NCBI RefSeq assembly: GCF_001427905.1
Contig: NZ_LMEF01000002.1
Coordinates: 56,480-120,479 of the forward strand
From: Flavobacterium sp. Root420
GTDB taxonomy: Bacteria > Bacteroidota > Bacteroidia > Flavobacteriales > Flavobacteriaceae
Reading direction: 5' to 3'
DNA: 64,000 bases
The first letter of the stretch is position 1, and every line of letters starts with the position of its first letter. The notes beneath the pieces are model-generated. The model had not been told where the DNA came from. It worked only from the letters and a program-made list of their open reading frames with translations, and did not search any database. Position numbers and translations under genes: made by a program. Below are positions 36,845 through 44,802 of the stretch, piece by piece.

Positions 36845-38121
36845 TCCATATTTTGATGCTCTTCCATATCTTTTCGAAGATCTAAATTTCTAAAAGTAGG
36901 AGATTGTATTCCGAAGCCTAAAACGGTCAATAAGGTCATACTTCCTCCAAAAACTACAGAAGTTACAGTTCCCATTAATTTAGCCGTTAAACCGCTTTCA
37001 AAAGCGCCTAATTCATTCGAAGATCCAACAAACATCGAGTTTACTGCAGCAACACGTCCGCGCATATGATCCGGTGTTTTAAGCTGTAAAATCGTTTGAC
37101 GAATGACTACTGAAATTCCATCAGCAACTCCGCTTAAAAATAAAGCTACAACAGACAGCCAGAAAATTGTCGAAACTCCAAAAACAATTATGCAAAGTCC
37201 GAAAATGAAAATCGCGATCAAAAGTTTCATTCCCGCTTTTTTATATAACGGAACGTAAGCAGAAATTAACATCGTAATAAAAGCGCCAATTGCCGGAGCT
37301 GCCCTTAAAACTCCAAAACCTTCAGGGCCGACTTTTAAAATATCCTGTGCAAAAACTGGTAATAAAGCCACGGCTCCTCCAAAAAGAACAGCCACCATGT
37401 CAAGAGAAAGAACTCCTAAAATAGTTTTATTATTGAAAACAAATTTGATTCCTTCTTTTAAACTTTCCATAACAGGTTCGCCAATCTTCGGATTCAGAAT
37501 TGGTTTTTTCTCGATTTGAGTTAAGGCAATCAAGGCCGAGACAGAGAAACCAACTACCAGGCACATTGACCAGTGAACTCCTATCCAATTGATTGAAAAC
37601 CCTGCAACCGCTGGTCCTAAAACAGCACCAATTTGCCAAACAGAACTACTCCAGGTGGCAGCATTTGGATAGGCTTTTTTAGGTACAATTAAAGATAATA
37701 GAGAGAAAATAGTTGGTCCTAAAAATGCACGAACCAATCCGCCCAGAAATACTAAAAAGTAAATCGAGTATAAAATTAGATCAGATGATGCATCACCGAC
37801 AACTGCAGGCCAGGTCAATAAAAACAATCCAAAACTGATGATTGAAAATCCTAAAATACACCATACCAACATTCCTTTTTTCTCTCTTTGGTCGACGATA
37901 TGGCCGGCAAATAAGGCCATCGAAACGGCTGGAATTACTTCCATCAAACCAATTATTCCAAGTGAAAGAGGGTTCTTGGTTAAACTGTAAACTTCCCATT
38001 CGATGACAATAAACTGCATCGACCAGGCGAAAACCATTGCAAAACGCAATAACAAAAACATATTAAATTCTCTAAAACGAAGTGCCTGATACGGGTCGTT
38101 TTTCTTTTCTTTATTTTTCAT
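36841..38121 (-). CDS. MFS transporter, MFS_3/EntS-like
   Basis: The product has 426 residues and about 12 predicted membrane helices. The start (NDPYQALRFREFNMFLLLRF) and the loop GHIVDQREKKGML match the MFS_3 branch, which includes the enterobactin exporter EntS and other drug or siderophore exporters. DHMRGRVAAVNSMFVGSSNELG in the second half is the other family block. It overlaps recJ by 11 bp at its start and the hydrolase by 4 bp at its end, so it is cotranscribed. The substrate cannot be inferred. Confidence 0.85.
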   Translation of the reverse strand: MKNKEKKNDPYQALRFREFNMFLLLRFAMVFAWSMQFIVIEWEVYSLTKNPLSLGIIGLMEVIPAVSMALFAGHIVDQREKKGMLVWCILGFSIISFGLFLLTWPAVVGDASSDLILYSIYFLVFLGGLVRAFLGPTIFSLLSLIVPKKAYPNAATWSSSVWQIGAVLGPAVAGFSINWIGVHWSMCLVVGFSVSALIALTQIEKKPILNPKIGEPVMESLKEGIKFVFNNKTILGVLSLDMVAVLFGGAVALLPVFAQDILKVGPEGFGVLRAAPAIGAFITMLISAYVPLYKKAGMKLLIAIFIFGLCIIVFGVSTIFWLSVVALFLSGVADGISVVIRQTILQLKTPDHMRGRVAAVNSMFVGSSNELGAFESGLTAKLMGTVTSVVFGGSMTLLTVLGFGIQSPTFRNLDLRKDMEEHQNME

Positions 38122-39811
38122 TTGTTCTAATATCTTTTAACATAAGCTGAGTAGACACATTTCCATTCCACTCGTTTTCAGCGATGGTATAGGCCAGCTG
38201 AAAAGTATTTTGATTTTTTGTAATGTCTAATTTTTTTCCGAGTCCAAAACCAATGGCCGCAATCCCTTCGGAGTTGTGCTGTTTCGCAAAAAGCCTTAAA
38301 TGTTCGTCTTCAGAACCCAGAGTTTTGGCGTAACCCGTATCTTTTATATCTGAAGTCATAAAAACCGGCGTCATATTCAGCGGACCAAAAGGCTCGAATT
38401 GTTTTAAAATCCGGATGAGTTTTGGAGTAATGTCTGAAAAATTAATTTCGGCATCAATTTCGATTTCCGGAGTTCGCATTTCGGGTAAAATAGTTTGTTC
38501 TACTTGTCTTTCAAAAGCGTCTTTAAATACTTTATAATTTTCAGCTTTCAAAGTCATTCCGGCTGCGTACATATGACCTCCAAATTGTTCCAAATGTTCG
38601 GCGCAGGCGTCAAGCGCGTTATAAACATCAAATCCTTTTACCGATCTTGCTGAAGCAGCATATTTATCTCCACTTTTAGTAAAAACTAAAGTCGGACGAT
38701 AATAGGTCTCAATTAATCTTGAAGCCACAATTCCGATAACGCCTTTGTGCCAGTCTTCCTGAAACACAACCGTTGAAAATCGTTCTTCTTCCTGATTTTC
38801 TATAATTTGCTGAAAAGCTTCTTTGGTTATTTTTTTATCTAAATCTTTTCGGTCAGCGTTGTATTGTTCGATTTCTGAGGCAAATTGCTGCGCCTGATCA
38901 AAATCAAATTCAGTTAATAATTCAACTGCATGATTGCCGTGTTTGATTCTTCCCGCCGCATTGATTCGGGGAGAAATAATAAAAACAACATCTGTAATGT
39001 CTAAAACTTTCTTTTTTACCTGATGTACTAAAGCTTTGATTCCCGGTCTTGGATCGCTGTTAATTACCTTCAATCCGAAGTAAGCTAAAACACGATTTTC
39101 TCCTGTTATCGGAACAATATCGGCAGCAATTGCGGTAGCAACCAAATCCAGATACGGAACCAGATCTTCAATGGTTTCATTTCTATTTTTTCCTAAGGCC
39201 TGAATCAATTTAAAGCCGACACCACAACCGCACAATTCATCGTAAGGATAGGAGCAGTCTTCTCTTTTCGGATCTAAAATCGCAACCGCATCTGGTAGCA
39301 TATTCCCGGGTCTGTGGTGATCGCATATAATGAAGTCGATGTTTTTTTCTTTCGCGTAGGCGATGTGATCAATGGATTTTATGCCACAATCGAGTGCAAT
39401 AATTAAAGAGAAACCATTATCATCGGCAAAGTCAATTCCTTTGAAAGAAATTCCGTAACCTTCATCATAACGATCGGGAATATATGTGGCAATATTAGGA
39501 TAATGCGATTTCAAATAGGCCGAAACCAAAGAAACGGCCGTAGTTCCATCGACATCATAATCGCCAAAAACCAAAATATTTTCCTGATTTTCAATAGCCA
39601 ATTCGATTCGGGCAACTGCTTTGTCCATATCTTTCATCAGATAAGGATCGTGAAGATGTTCTAAAGAGGGACGAAAGAAATTTTTAGCGTCTTCAAAAGT
39701 TTCAATGCCACGCTGAATTAAAAGCGTCGCTACAAAATCTTCTACATTTAAGGCCTGCGCCAAATGTTTGACTTTATCTTCAGAAGGTTTTGGTTTTAAT
39801 ATCCAACGCAT
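38111..39811 (-). CDS. recJ: Single-stranded-DNA-specific 5'-3' exonuclease RecJ
   Basis: The 566-residue length is normal for RecJ. It degrades single-stranded DNA 5' to 3' in recombination and mismatch repair. The DHH-family metal motifs are present: GDYDVDGTTAVSL (about 81-93), ALDCGIKS, CDHHRPG (about 161-167), and the DHHA1 part with INAAGRIKHG and FGGHMYAAGM. A C-terminal OB-like domain follows. It lies 15 bp after a small membrane-protein gene and overlaps the MFS gene, so it is probably in the hopJ-to-hydrolase operon. Confidence 0.95.
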   Translation of the reverse strand: MRWILKPKPSEDKVKHLAQALNVEDFVATLLIQRGIETFEDAKNFFRPSLEHLHDPYLMKDMDKAVARIELAIENQENILVFGDYDVDGTTAVSLVSAYLKSHYPNIATYIPDRYDEGYGISFKGIDFADDNGFSLIIALDCGIKSIDHIAYAKEKNIDFIICDHHRPGNMLPDAVAILDPKREDCSYPYDELCGCGVGFKLIQALGKNRNETIEDLVPYLDLVATAIAADIVPITGENRVLAYFGLKVINSDPRPGIKALVHQVKKKVLDITDVVFIISPRINAAGRIKHGNHAVELLTEFDFDQAQQFASEIEQYNADRKDLDKKITKEAFQQIIENQEEERFSTVVFQEDWHKGVIGIVASRLIETYYRPTLVFTKSGDKYAASARSVKGFDVYNALDACAEHLEQFGGHMYAAGMTLKAENYKVFKDAFERQVEQTILPEMRTPEIEIDAEINFSDITPKLIRILKQFEPFGPLNMTPVFMTSDIKDTGYAKTLGSEDEHLRLFAKQHNSEGIAAIGFGLGKKLDITKNQNTFQLAYTIAENEWNGNVSTQLMLKDIRTNEK

Positions 39812-39826
39812 TTTTAATTTTAGATA

Positions 39827-40321
39827 TTAGATTGTTGATTTTAGATTATCGAAACTGTTGTTTATTAAGATAACTAAATCTTCAGGGTTTTTATTTTGAC
39901 TTTTGAAATCGTGAAATTCAGTATTCATTGATTTATCTAACGCTTCTCCATTGTTAATTTTGATGAGATATGGAAAACCTTTTCGATCTGAAACGTTTAA
40001 TAACATATGAGAAATGTATTCCCGATTGTCGTCATTTATAATGCGTTTACCCTCAACAAAAACAGATTCAATATCGTCTCTAAGATTTGGAATAATATTC
40101 TTTTCGATATAATGATGATTGTTTTTTCGATTGTTATAACAGAAGAATTTCTTTCCTTCAATCGATACTAAATAATTGCGATATCTATTTTTGAATCGTT
40201 TTTTTTGAAAAAATTCAAATATGGAAAACACTAGAATTATAGGAAAAAATAATATAGATAAAGGAATTCCAACTATAATTAGAAATATTATAACTGGGAT
40301 TTCTTTTAATCTTTCCTCCAT
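39827..40321 (-). CDS. Hypothetical protein with one membrane helix
   Basis: The product has 164 residues. A strongly hydrophobic stretch (about residues 8-35) is followed by a basic segment (QKKRFKNRYRN), suggesting an anchor with the rest in the cytosol. No known domain is recognised. It sits 28 bp after the hopJ-family gene and 15 bp before recJ, so it is cotranscribed. Base use matches its neighbours. Confidence 0.65.
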   Translation of the reverse strand: MEERLKEIPVIIFLIIVGIPLSILFFPIILVFSIFEFFQKKRFKNRYRNYLVSIEGKKFFCYNNRKNNHHYIEKNIIPNLRDDIESVFVEGKRIINDDNREYISHMLLNVSDRKGFPYLIKINNGEALDKSMNTEFHDFKSQNKNPEDLVILINNSFDNLKSTI

Positions 40322-40349
40322 CTTTCGTTAATCAAATTAAGAATATTTT

Positions 40350-40694
40350 CTATTTCAATTCTAACGCATTTCCTTCAAACTGAATTCCGTCCCAACCTAA
40401 GTTGATGAAATTTCGAATGTTTTGGTGGTTTGTTCCGTTTGGATCTTTTAAAACTTCTTCAAAATAAAAAGCACCAAAACAAGCTAAAGTTTCTTCTTTG
40501 CTTAAGTTTTGTAATTTGGCAAAAGAAAATAATTTACAAGAACCTGAATTTTCTCCGGCAGCGTTATGTTGTGTTCCGTTTTGGAAAACGGTCGGTGTAA
40601 AATTGTAATTTTCTTCAATTACTGCAATAGTTTCCGGGAATGTTATTTCGTTTGGAGTTTGTTTTACTTTTTCTAAAAAGACTTGAATGCTCAT
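40350..40694 (-). CDS. HopJ family protein
   Basis: The 114-residue length and the blocks TPNEITFPETIAVIEENYNF, AGENSGSCKLFSFAKLQ and FGAFYFEEVL match the HopJ family. The family is named after a Pseudomonas type III effector but is widespread in bacteria with no type III system, including this lineage. A housekeeping role is more likely than effector function; no biochemical activity is known to me. First gene of the recJ operon. Confidence 0.85.
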   Translation of the reverse strand: MSIQVFLEKVKQTPNEITFPETIAVIEENYNFTPTVFQNGTQHNAAGENSGSCKLFSFAKLQNLSKEETLACFGAFYFEEVLKDPNGTNHQNIRNFINLGWDGIQFEGNALELK

Positions 40695-40699
40695 GATGT

Positions 40700-40785
40700 T
40701 GGTATTGTTTTTTTGCCACGAATTTCCACTGATTAAATTCGTGATAATTTGTGTAATTTGTGGTGGCCATTTTTTTTAATTTATG
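40700..40785. repeat. GCCACGAATT-type intergenic repeat
   Basis: The hopJ-rsmI spacer carries TTTGCCACGAATTTCC and AAATTCGTGATAATTTGTG in inverted arrangement, then AATTTGTGGTGG. The words resemble those at 31503-31551 and 41545-41665. It is non-coding and could form a weak hairpin. Confidence 0.5.
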
Positions 40786-40810
40786 CTAATTGGTGAGTTC
40801 GAGAAGAAAA

Positions 40811-41533
40811 TTATTCTTCGTCATCATCCTTCGAAAATTTACTTTTCTTAGGCTCTTTAATTATTGTTTTTCCGGCAACTACAACTACGATTTCACCGCG
40901 CGGTGCTGTTTTTTCAAAATGAGTTAAAACTTCTCTTGCTGTTCCGCGGACATTTTCTTCGTGCATTTTTGATAATTCTCTCGAAACACAAACTTGTCTG
41001 TCTTCTCCAAAATACTGAATAAATTCGGCTAAAGTTTTAACGAGTTTATGCGGAGAAACGTATAAAATCATTGTTCTGGTTTCTTCGGCTAAAGCCAAAA
41101 ATCGGGTTTGACGTCCTTTTTTGTCAGGCAGAAAACCTTCAAAAACAAATTTATCATTTGGCAGTCCGCTGTTGACCAAGGCCGGAACAAAAGCCGTTGC
41201 GCCAGGCAAACATTCCACTTCAATTTTATTTTCGACACAAGCACGAGTCAATAAAAAACCGGGATCTGAAATCGCCGGAGTTCCTGCATCTGAAATTAAA
41301 GCGATGGTTTCGCCGGCTTTCAAACGTGCAATTAAATTTTCGGTTGTTTTGTGCTCGTTGTGCATATGATGGCTGTGCATGTGCGTGCCAATTTCAAAAT
41401 GCTTCAACAGTTTTCCACTCGTTCTGGTGTCTTCGGCCAAAATCAAATCGACTTCTTTAAGAATCCGAATGGCACGAAAAGTCATGTCTTCTAGATTGCC
41501 AATTGGCGTTGGAACGATATATAATTTTGACAT
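40811..41533 (-). CDS. rsmI: 16S rRNA (cytidine-1402-2'-O)-methyltransferase RsmI
   Basis: This 240-residue tetrapyrrole-methylase-fold enzyme methylates the ribose of C1402 in the ribosomal P site using SAM. Family blocks are clear: LYIVPTPIGNLEDMTFRA at the N-terminus, LILAEDTRTSGKLL (about 32-45), ALISDAGTPAISDPG (about 78-92) and LPGATAFVPALVNSGLP (about 108-124). A short acidic tail (DDDEE) ends the protein. A -7 box lies 68 bp upstream. Confidence 0.95.
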   Translation of the reverse strand: MSKLYIVPTPIGNLEDMTFRAIRILKEVDLILAEDTRTSGKLLKHFEIGTHMHSHHMHNEHKTTENLIARLKAGETIALISDAGTPAISDPGFLLTRACVENKIEVECLPGATAFVPALVNSGLPNDKFVFEGFLPDKKGRQTRFLALAEETRTMILYVSPHKLVKTLAEFIQYFGEDRQVCVSRELSKMHEENVRGTAREVLTHFEKTAPRGEIVVVVAGKTIIKEPKKSKFSKDDDEE

Positions 41534-41544
41534 AATTAATTTTA

Positions 41545-41665
41545 AATATTAAACACATATTGTACGAATTAACACGAATAATTAAAGTGCTAAAATTTCA
41601 CAAATATAAATTAGTGTACATCTGTGACTCGAGCAATAGCGACAGACGAAGTAAATTCGTGTTTA
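41545..41665. repeat. Inverted intergenic repeat upstream of rsmI
   Basis: TAAACACATATTG and ACGAATTAACACGAAT at the left face TAAATTCGTGTTTA at the right, so ends can pair. The words are the same as in the 31291-31513 and 40700-40785 repeats. An exact minus-strand -7 box TATATTTG (41601-41608) lies inside and probably drives rsmI. Confidence 0.5.
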
Positions 41666-42670
41666 TGAGAATTTTTTCTCTATAATTCCAAGGAAACGTT
41701 CAGCATAATCGTCTTTTCCTTCCCAATTGTTGTAATCGGGTTTTACCATATTTTCTATGAATTCCTGAGCTTCGGCATACGTATCAAAAGTCAGTAATTG
41801 ATTCAAAACACGGCTGTAATCTTCAGAACTGTTTCCGAAAAGATTTTTAGTGAAGGCAATTCGGTCATTCAAATCGATATGAAAACCTTTTGCCAGTTTT
41901 TCATTTAATGTTACCGCTTTTGGTTCAGCCGGAGTTTCCAGAACCTCTGTTTCAATTTTTGTCTCTTGAATTTCATTAAGTGATGGAAAAGGAGTTGAAG
42001 GAACAGATTCAAAACTGTCTACCTTTACAAACTGCGCATCGGCATAATTAATTCCGAAATCTTCAAACGCAAGATGAACCGGATTTGATTTTGATGAAGT
42101 TTCCTCTTTTGGCTCTTCTTTCTCTTCAATTTTTTCTTCTGATTTATCTAATTCAAAAGCAGGAACAAAATCCGGAATTGGTTTTGCTTCGTTTACGGTT
42201 GTAAAAGAAAGCTCTTCAAAAGGAGTTTTCTTTTCTTTGATTGGTTCCACTTCTTCGGTTTCAGTAACAGCTTCCGGTTCTTCAATTTTTTCAACAACCG
42301 GTTTTTCGATAATTTCTTCAACCGGTTCCGGAGTTATTTCTTCCGGAATATCAGCCACTATTTCTTCTGCAATTGCTGGCTCTGGAGTTTCTTCAACTGC
42401 AGTTTCTTCAGCAACAATTGGCGTTTCTTCTTTAATTTCCGCCGGAGTTATTTCTTCTTTATCAAAAATAGTTTCAATTTCAGAAGTGATTTCGCTGTGG
42501 CTGATGGTTGGTTTTGCACCGTCGAAGTTTTCGTCTATAAATTTTAAAACCGCTAGTTTCTCATATAATTTCTGCGTTTCAAGATACAATTGATTGATAT
42601 CGGATTTGTTTTTAAGTTTTAAAATTCGATGTGCAATGCTGATTAAATCGGCTTCCAATTTTTTTTTCAT
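41663..42670 (-). CDS. Acidic Glu/Pro-rich hypothetical protein
   Basis: The product has 335 residues, cytosolic. A short helical N-terminus (MKKKLEADLISIAHRILKLK) is followed by a long Glu/Pro/Val/Thr-rich, probably unstructured linker (about 75-240). A compact C-terminal part (about 255-335) is rich in FxxNLFGNSxEDYxRVLNQL and ends YAERFLGIIEKKFS. This N-terminus plus acidic linker plus C-terminal helical unit is common in Bacteroidetes and has no assigned function that I know. It lies divergent from tdk. Confidence 0.75.
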   Translation of the reverse strand: MKKKLEADLISIAHRILKLKNKSDINQLYLETQKLYEKLAVLKFIDENFDGAKPTISHSEITSEIETIFDKEEITPAEIKEETPIVAEETAVEETPEPAIAEEIVADIPEEITPEPVEEIIEKPVVEKIEEPEAVTETEEVEPIKEKKTPFEELSFTTVNEAKPIPDFVPAFELDKSEEKIEEKEEPKEETSSKSNPVHLAFEDFGINYADAQFVKVDSFESVPSTPFPSLNEIQETKIETEVLETPAEPKAVTLNEKLAKGFHIDLNDRIAFTKNLFGNSSEDYSRVLNQLLTFDTYAEAQEFIENMVKPDYNNWEGKDDYAERFLGIIEKKFS

Positions 42671-42808
42671 AGCTGTAGAAATTATAGTGAATAGGGGTAA
42701 TTTATATGTTTTGTAATTGAATGTCTTTATTACGGAAAGAAATCAACAAGATATTTTTTTATTTCTGTTAATAAGCGATTGCGAATCTCTGATTTGATAA
42801 AAATTTTC

Positions 42809-42816
42809 TACTTTTG
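42809..42816 (+). promoter_or_regulatory. Possible -7 box of tdk
   Basis: TACTTTTG matches TANNTTTG exactly, 91 bp before the tdk ATG. No standard-spaced TTTG is visible upstream, so the call is tentative. Confidence 0.35.
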
Positions 42817-42907
42817 AAAAAGTGTAAAATCAGCAATTTTTCACGTCGATTTATTACCAGTACAAAGTAATAAAAACTATTCATTTTTAAAGGTAGAAAA
42901 ATACAAA

Positions 42908-43498
42908 ATGTTTCTCGAAAATACAGTAAATCACAAAGAACAATTTGGTTGGATTGAAGTTATTTGTGGATCAATGTTTTCGGGTAAAACCGAGGAGTTA
43001 ATCCGCAGATTAAAACGCGCCAAATTTGCCAAACAAAGAGTCGAAATCTTTAAACCTGCTATTGATACCCGCTATCATGACGAAATGGTGGTATCTCACG
43101 ATGCCAACGAAATTCGTTCAACTCCTGTTCCGGCTGCAGCTAATATTGCAATTTTAGCACAAGGATGTGACGTTATCGGAATTGATGAAGCGCAGTTTTT
43201 TGATGATGAAATCGTTACCGTTTGTAATGATCTTGCCAATCAGGGAATTCGTGTGATAGTTGCGGGACTTGATATGGATTTTAAAGGAAACCCTTTCGGA
43301 CCCATGCCGGCACTTATGGCAACAGCGGAATATGTAACTAAAGTTCACGCCGTTTGTACTAGAACCGGAAATCTGGCCAATTACAGTTTCCGTAAAACGG
43401 ATAATGATAAATTGGTAATGCTTGGCGAAACGGAAGAATATGAACCGCTGAGTCGTGCTGCGTATTATAATGCAATGAAAAAAAATCAGGAGAAATAG
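42908..43498 (+). CDS. tdk: Thymidine kinase (type II)
   Basis: This 196-residue enzyme phosphorylates thymidine in nucleotide salvage. Walker A is CGSMFSGKT (about 21-29), Walker B with the catalytic acid is [11 protein letters not shown], and the thymidine-binding block is [19 protein letters not shown]. The zinc lobe is unusual: where most type II kinases have CxxC and a later CxxCH, this one has VCTRTGNLA and [12 protein letters not shown], so three of the four zinc ligands are gone. The rest is intact and activity is expected. A hypothetical membrane protein follows after 28 bp. Confidence 0.93.
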   Translation: MFLENTVNHKEQFGWIEVICGSMFSGKTEELIRRLKRAKFAKQRVEIFKPAIDTRYHDEMVVSHDANEIRSTPVPAAANIAILAQGCDVIGIDEAQFFDDEIVTVCNDLANQGIRVIVAGLDMDFKGNPFGPMPALMATAEYVTKVHAVCTRTGNLANYSFRKTDNDKLVMLGETEEYEPLSRAAYYNAMKKNQEK

Positions 43499-43526
43499 AT
43501 TTAAATTCCCATTTAAGCCATAAATA

Positions 43527-43973
43527 ATGCAAGACAAGAAAAATAAAAGAAAGCAGAATATCTTATTATTACTCGTAATTGGAATTGCGGTGATTTTAGC
43601 GGTTTACTTTCAGTTTTTTCTTTCTGAAAGTAGAGGAGAAGTAAAGACCGAAATAACAGAATTGGTTGCAAAATATAATAAAAATTGCCTGCTTAAAATT
43701 CAGGAAGGAATTCAGTTAGATAGTGTAAGCTTACCTAATTTACCGGAGGAAAAAGCAGTTCAGTATAATTTGACATTACTGAATGTAGACAAACAAACTG
43801 CAGAGGTTAATGTAATACGAAACGAAATCGGAAAAAGTCTGATAAGTACGGCTAAAGCAAATCCGCGGCTTCAGGTTTTTCGTGACAATGATTATACTTT
43901 GATTTATAGTTACAAAGACAAAAAGAATGTTTTTTTGTTTGAAGTAAAAATATTACCGGATCAATATAAATAA
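43527..43973 (+). CDS. Hypothetical single-pass membrane protein
   Basis: The product has 148 residues. A basic N-terminus (QDKKNKRKQ) precedes a transmembrane helix (about 12-32), then an outside part of about 115 residues with alternating strands and one Cys. No domain is recognised. It is 28 bp downstream of tdk and followed by a strong terminator at 43997, so tdk and this gene form a two-gene unit. Confidence 0.7.
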   Translation: MQDKKNKRKQNILLLLVIGIAVILAVYFQFFLSESRGEVKTEITELVAKYNKNCLLKIQEGIQLDSVSLPNLPEEKAVQYNLTLLNVDKQTAEVNVIRNEIGKSLISTAKANPRLQVFRDNDYTLIYSYKDKKNVFLFEVKILPDQYK

Positions 43974-43996
43974 TTTGAGATTCTTATATAAAATAT

Positions 43997-44027
43997 AACC
44001 CGACAGATTTTGAATTTGTCGGGTTTT
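43997..44027 (+). terminator. Hairpin terminator before the TA module
   Basis: AACCCGACA (43997-44005) pairs with TGTCGGGTT (44017-44025), followed by TTG and TT. It closes the tdk unit and nearly matches the hairpin at 44749. Confidence 0.8.
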
Positions 44028-44050
44028 GTTATTTGTACGGACAAAATTGT

Positions 44051-44058
44051 TATATTTG
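44051..44058 (+). promoter_or_regulatory. -7 box of the toxin-antitoxin pair
   Basis: TATATTTG is an exact TANNTTTG match 22 bp before the antitoxin ATG at 44080. A TTTG at 44025 lies 22 bp upstream of the box, slightly longer than the usual spacing of about 19. Confidence 0.5.
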
Positions 44059-44079
44059 TACGTATTAAATATTAAAGTT

Positions 44080-44334
44080 ATGGATGCGAAATTAACATTG
44101 AAATTAGATAAAAGTGTTATTGAAAAAGCCAAAATATATGCAGCAGAACACAAGCATAGTTTATCACTTTTGGTCGAAAATTATTTGAAAGCAATAACTG
44201 AATCTGAAAAAAAAGAAAATACAAAAGAAATAAGTTCCTTTATAAAAAGCCTGAGTATAGGTAAGGGGGAAGTTCCAGTGGATTTCGATTATAAAAAAGA
44301 TCGTCAGGATTATTTGTCTCAAAAATATAAGTAA
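44080..44334 (+). CDS. Antitoxin-like protein, DUF6364 type
   Basis: The product has 84 residues from ATG 44080; the longer frame from 44026 would start inside the terminator and upstream of the -7 box and is rejected. The N-terminus MDAKLTLKLDKSVIEKAKIYA, a strand then a long helix and SLSLLVENYLKAI, is the ribbon-helix-helix pattern of DUF6364 antitoxins, which bind their own promoter. The C-terminal part (VDFDYKKDRQDYLSQKYK) probably wraps the toxin. It ends 1 bp before the PIN gene start. Inference: it neutralises that toxin and represses the operon. Confidence 0.82.
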   Translation: MDAKLTLKLDKSVIEKAKIYAAEHKHSLSLLVENYLKAITESEKKENTKEISSFIKSLSIGKGEVPVDFDYKKDRQDYLSQKYK

Positions 44335-44335
44335 T

Positions 44336-44743
44336 ATGAATTTATTTTTAGATACAAATGTATTAATCGATTTGATTGATAAGAGAGAACCTTTTTATAA
44401 TGATATCGCTGTAATTGCTTCAAGGGCTGAAAATAAAGAGTTTAAATTAGTGGCTTCATCTTTGTCTTTTGTAAATGCAGTTTATGTAGTTTCCAGAAAT
44501 GTTGAAGAGAAATTGGTTTTAGAAGCTTTAAAAAAGTTTAGAATTATATGTAATGTTTCAAATATTGATGAAATTGTGATTGACAAAAGTTTAATTTCAA
44601 ACTTTAATGATTTTGAAGATGCAGTTCAATATTTTAGTGCTTTACATCATAAAGCTGAGATTATCCTAACCCGGAATAAAAAAGATTTTAAAAACTCAGA
44701 GATTCCAACAATGACTCCTTCGGAATTTCTTGCTTCTTTATAA
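44336..44743 (+). CDS. PIN-domain ribonuclease toxin (VapC-like)
   Basis: This 135-residue PIN-fold protein is expected to cleave RNA when free of its antitoxin. The acidic metal-binding residues are visible: Asp in LFLDTNVLIDLI (Asp6), Asp/Glu in NDFEDAVQYF (about 94-103) and Asp in TRNKKDFKN (about 112-120). The start is 1 bp after the antitoxin stop. Which RNA it targets is unknown. Confidence 0.87.
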   Translation: MNLFLDTNVLIDLIDKREPFYNDIAVIASRAENKEFKLVASSLSFVNAVYVVSRNVEEKLVLEALKKFRIICNVSNIDEIVIDKSLISNFNDFEDAVQYFSALHHKAEIILTRNKKDFKNSEIPTMTPSEFLASL

Positions 44744-44748
44744 ATAAT

Positions 44749-44786
44749 AAAACCCGATAGATTTCAAAATCTGTCGGGTTTTATTA
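44749..44786. terminator. Bidirectional terminator between PIN toxin and rpoN
   Basis: AACCCGATAGATTT pairs with AAATCTGTCGGGTT (one G-T wobble), flanked by A and T tracts on both sides, so it can stop both convergent genes. Confidence 0.8.
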
Positions 44787-44802
44787 TTTTATAAAAGTCT
44801 GA

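Noticed and set aside
40350..40694. Type III secretion effector (by the HopJ family name)
   Set aside because: No type III secretion gene is present and the family is widespread in non-pathogens; the name is historical.
44026..44079. Longer start for the antitoxin gene
   Set aside because: The extension covers the -7 box and touches the terminator hairpin; ATG 44080 gives the normal RHH start.
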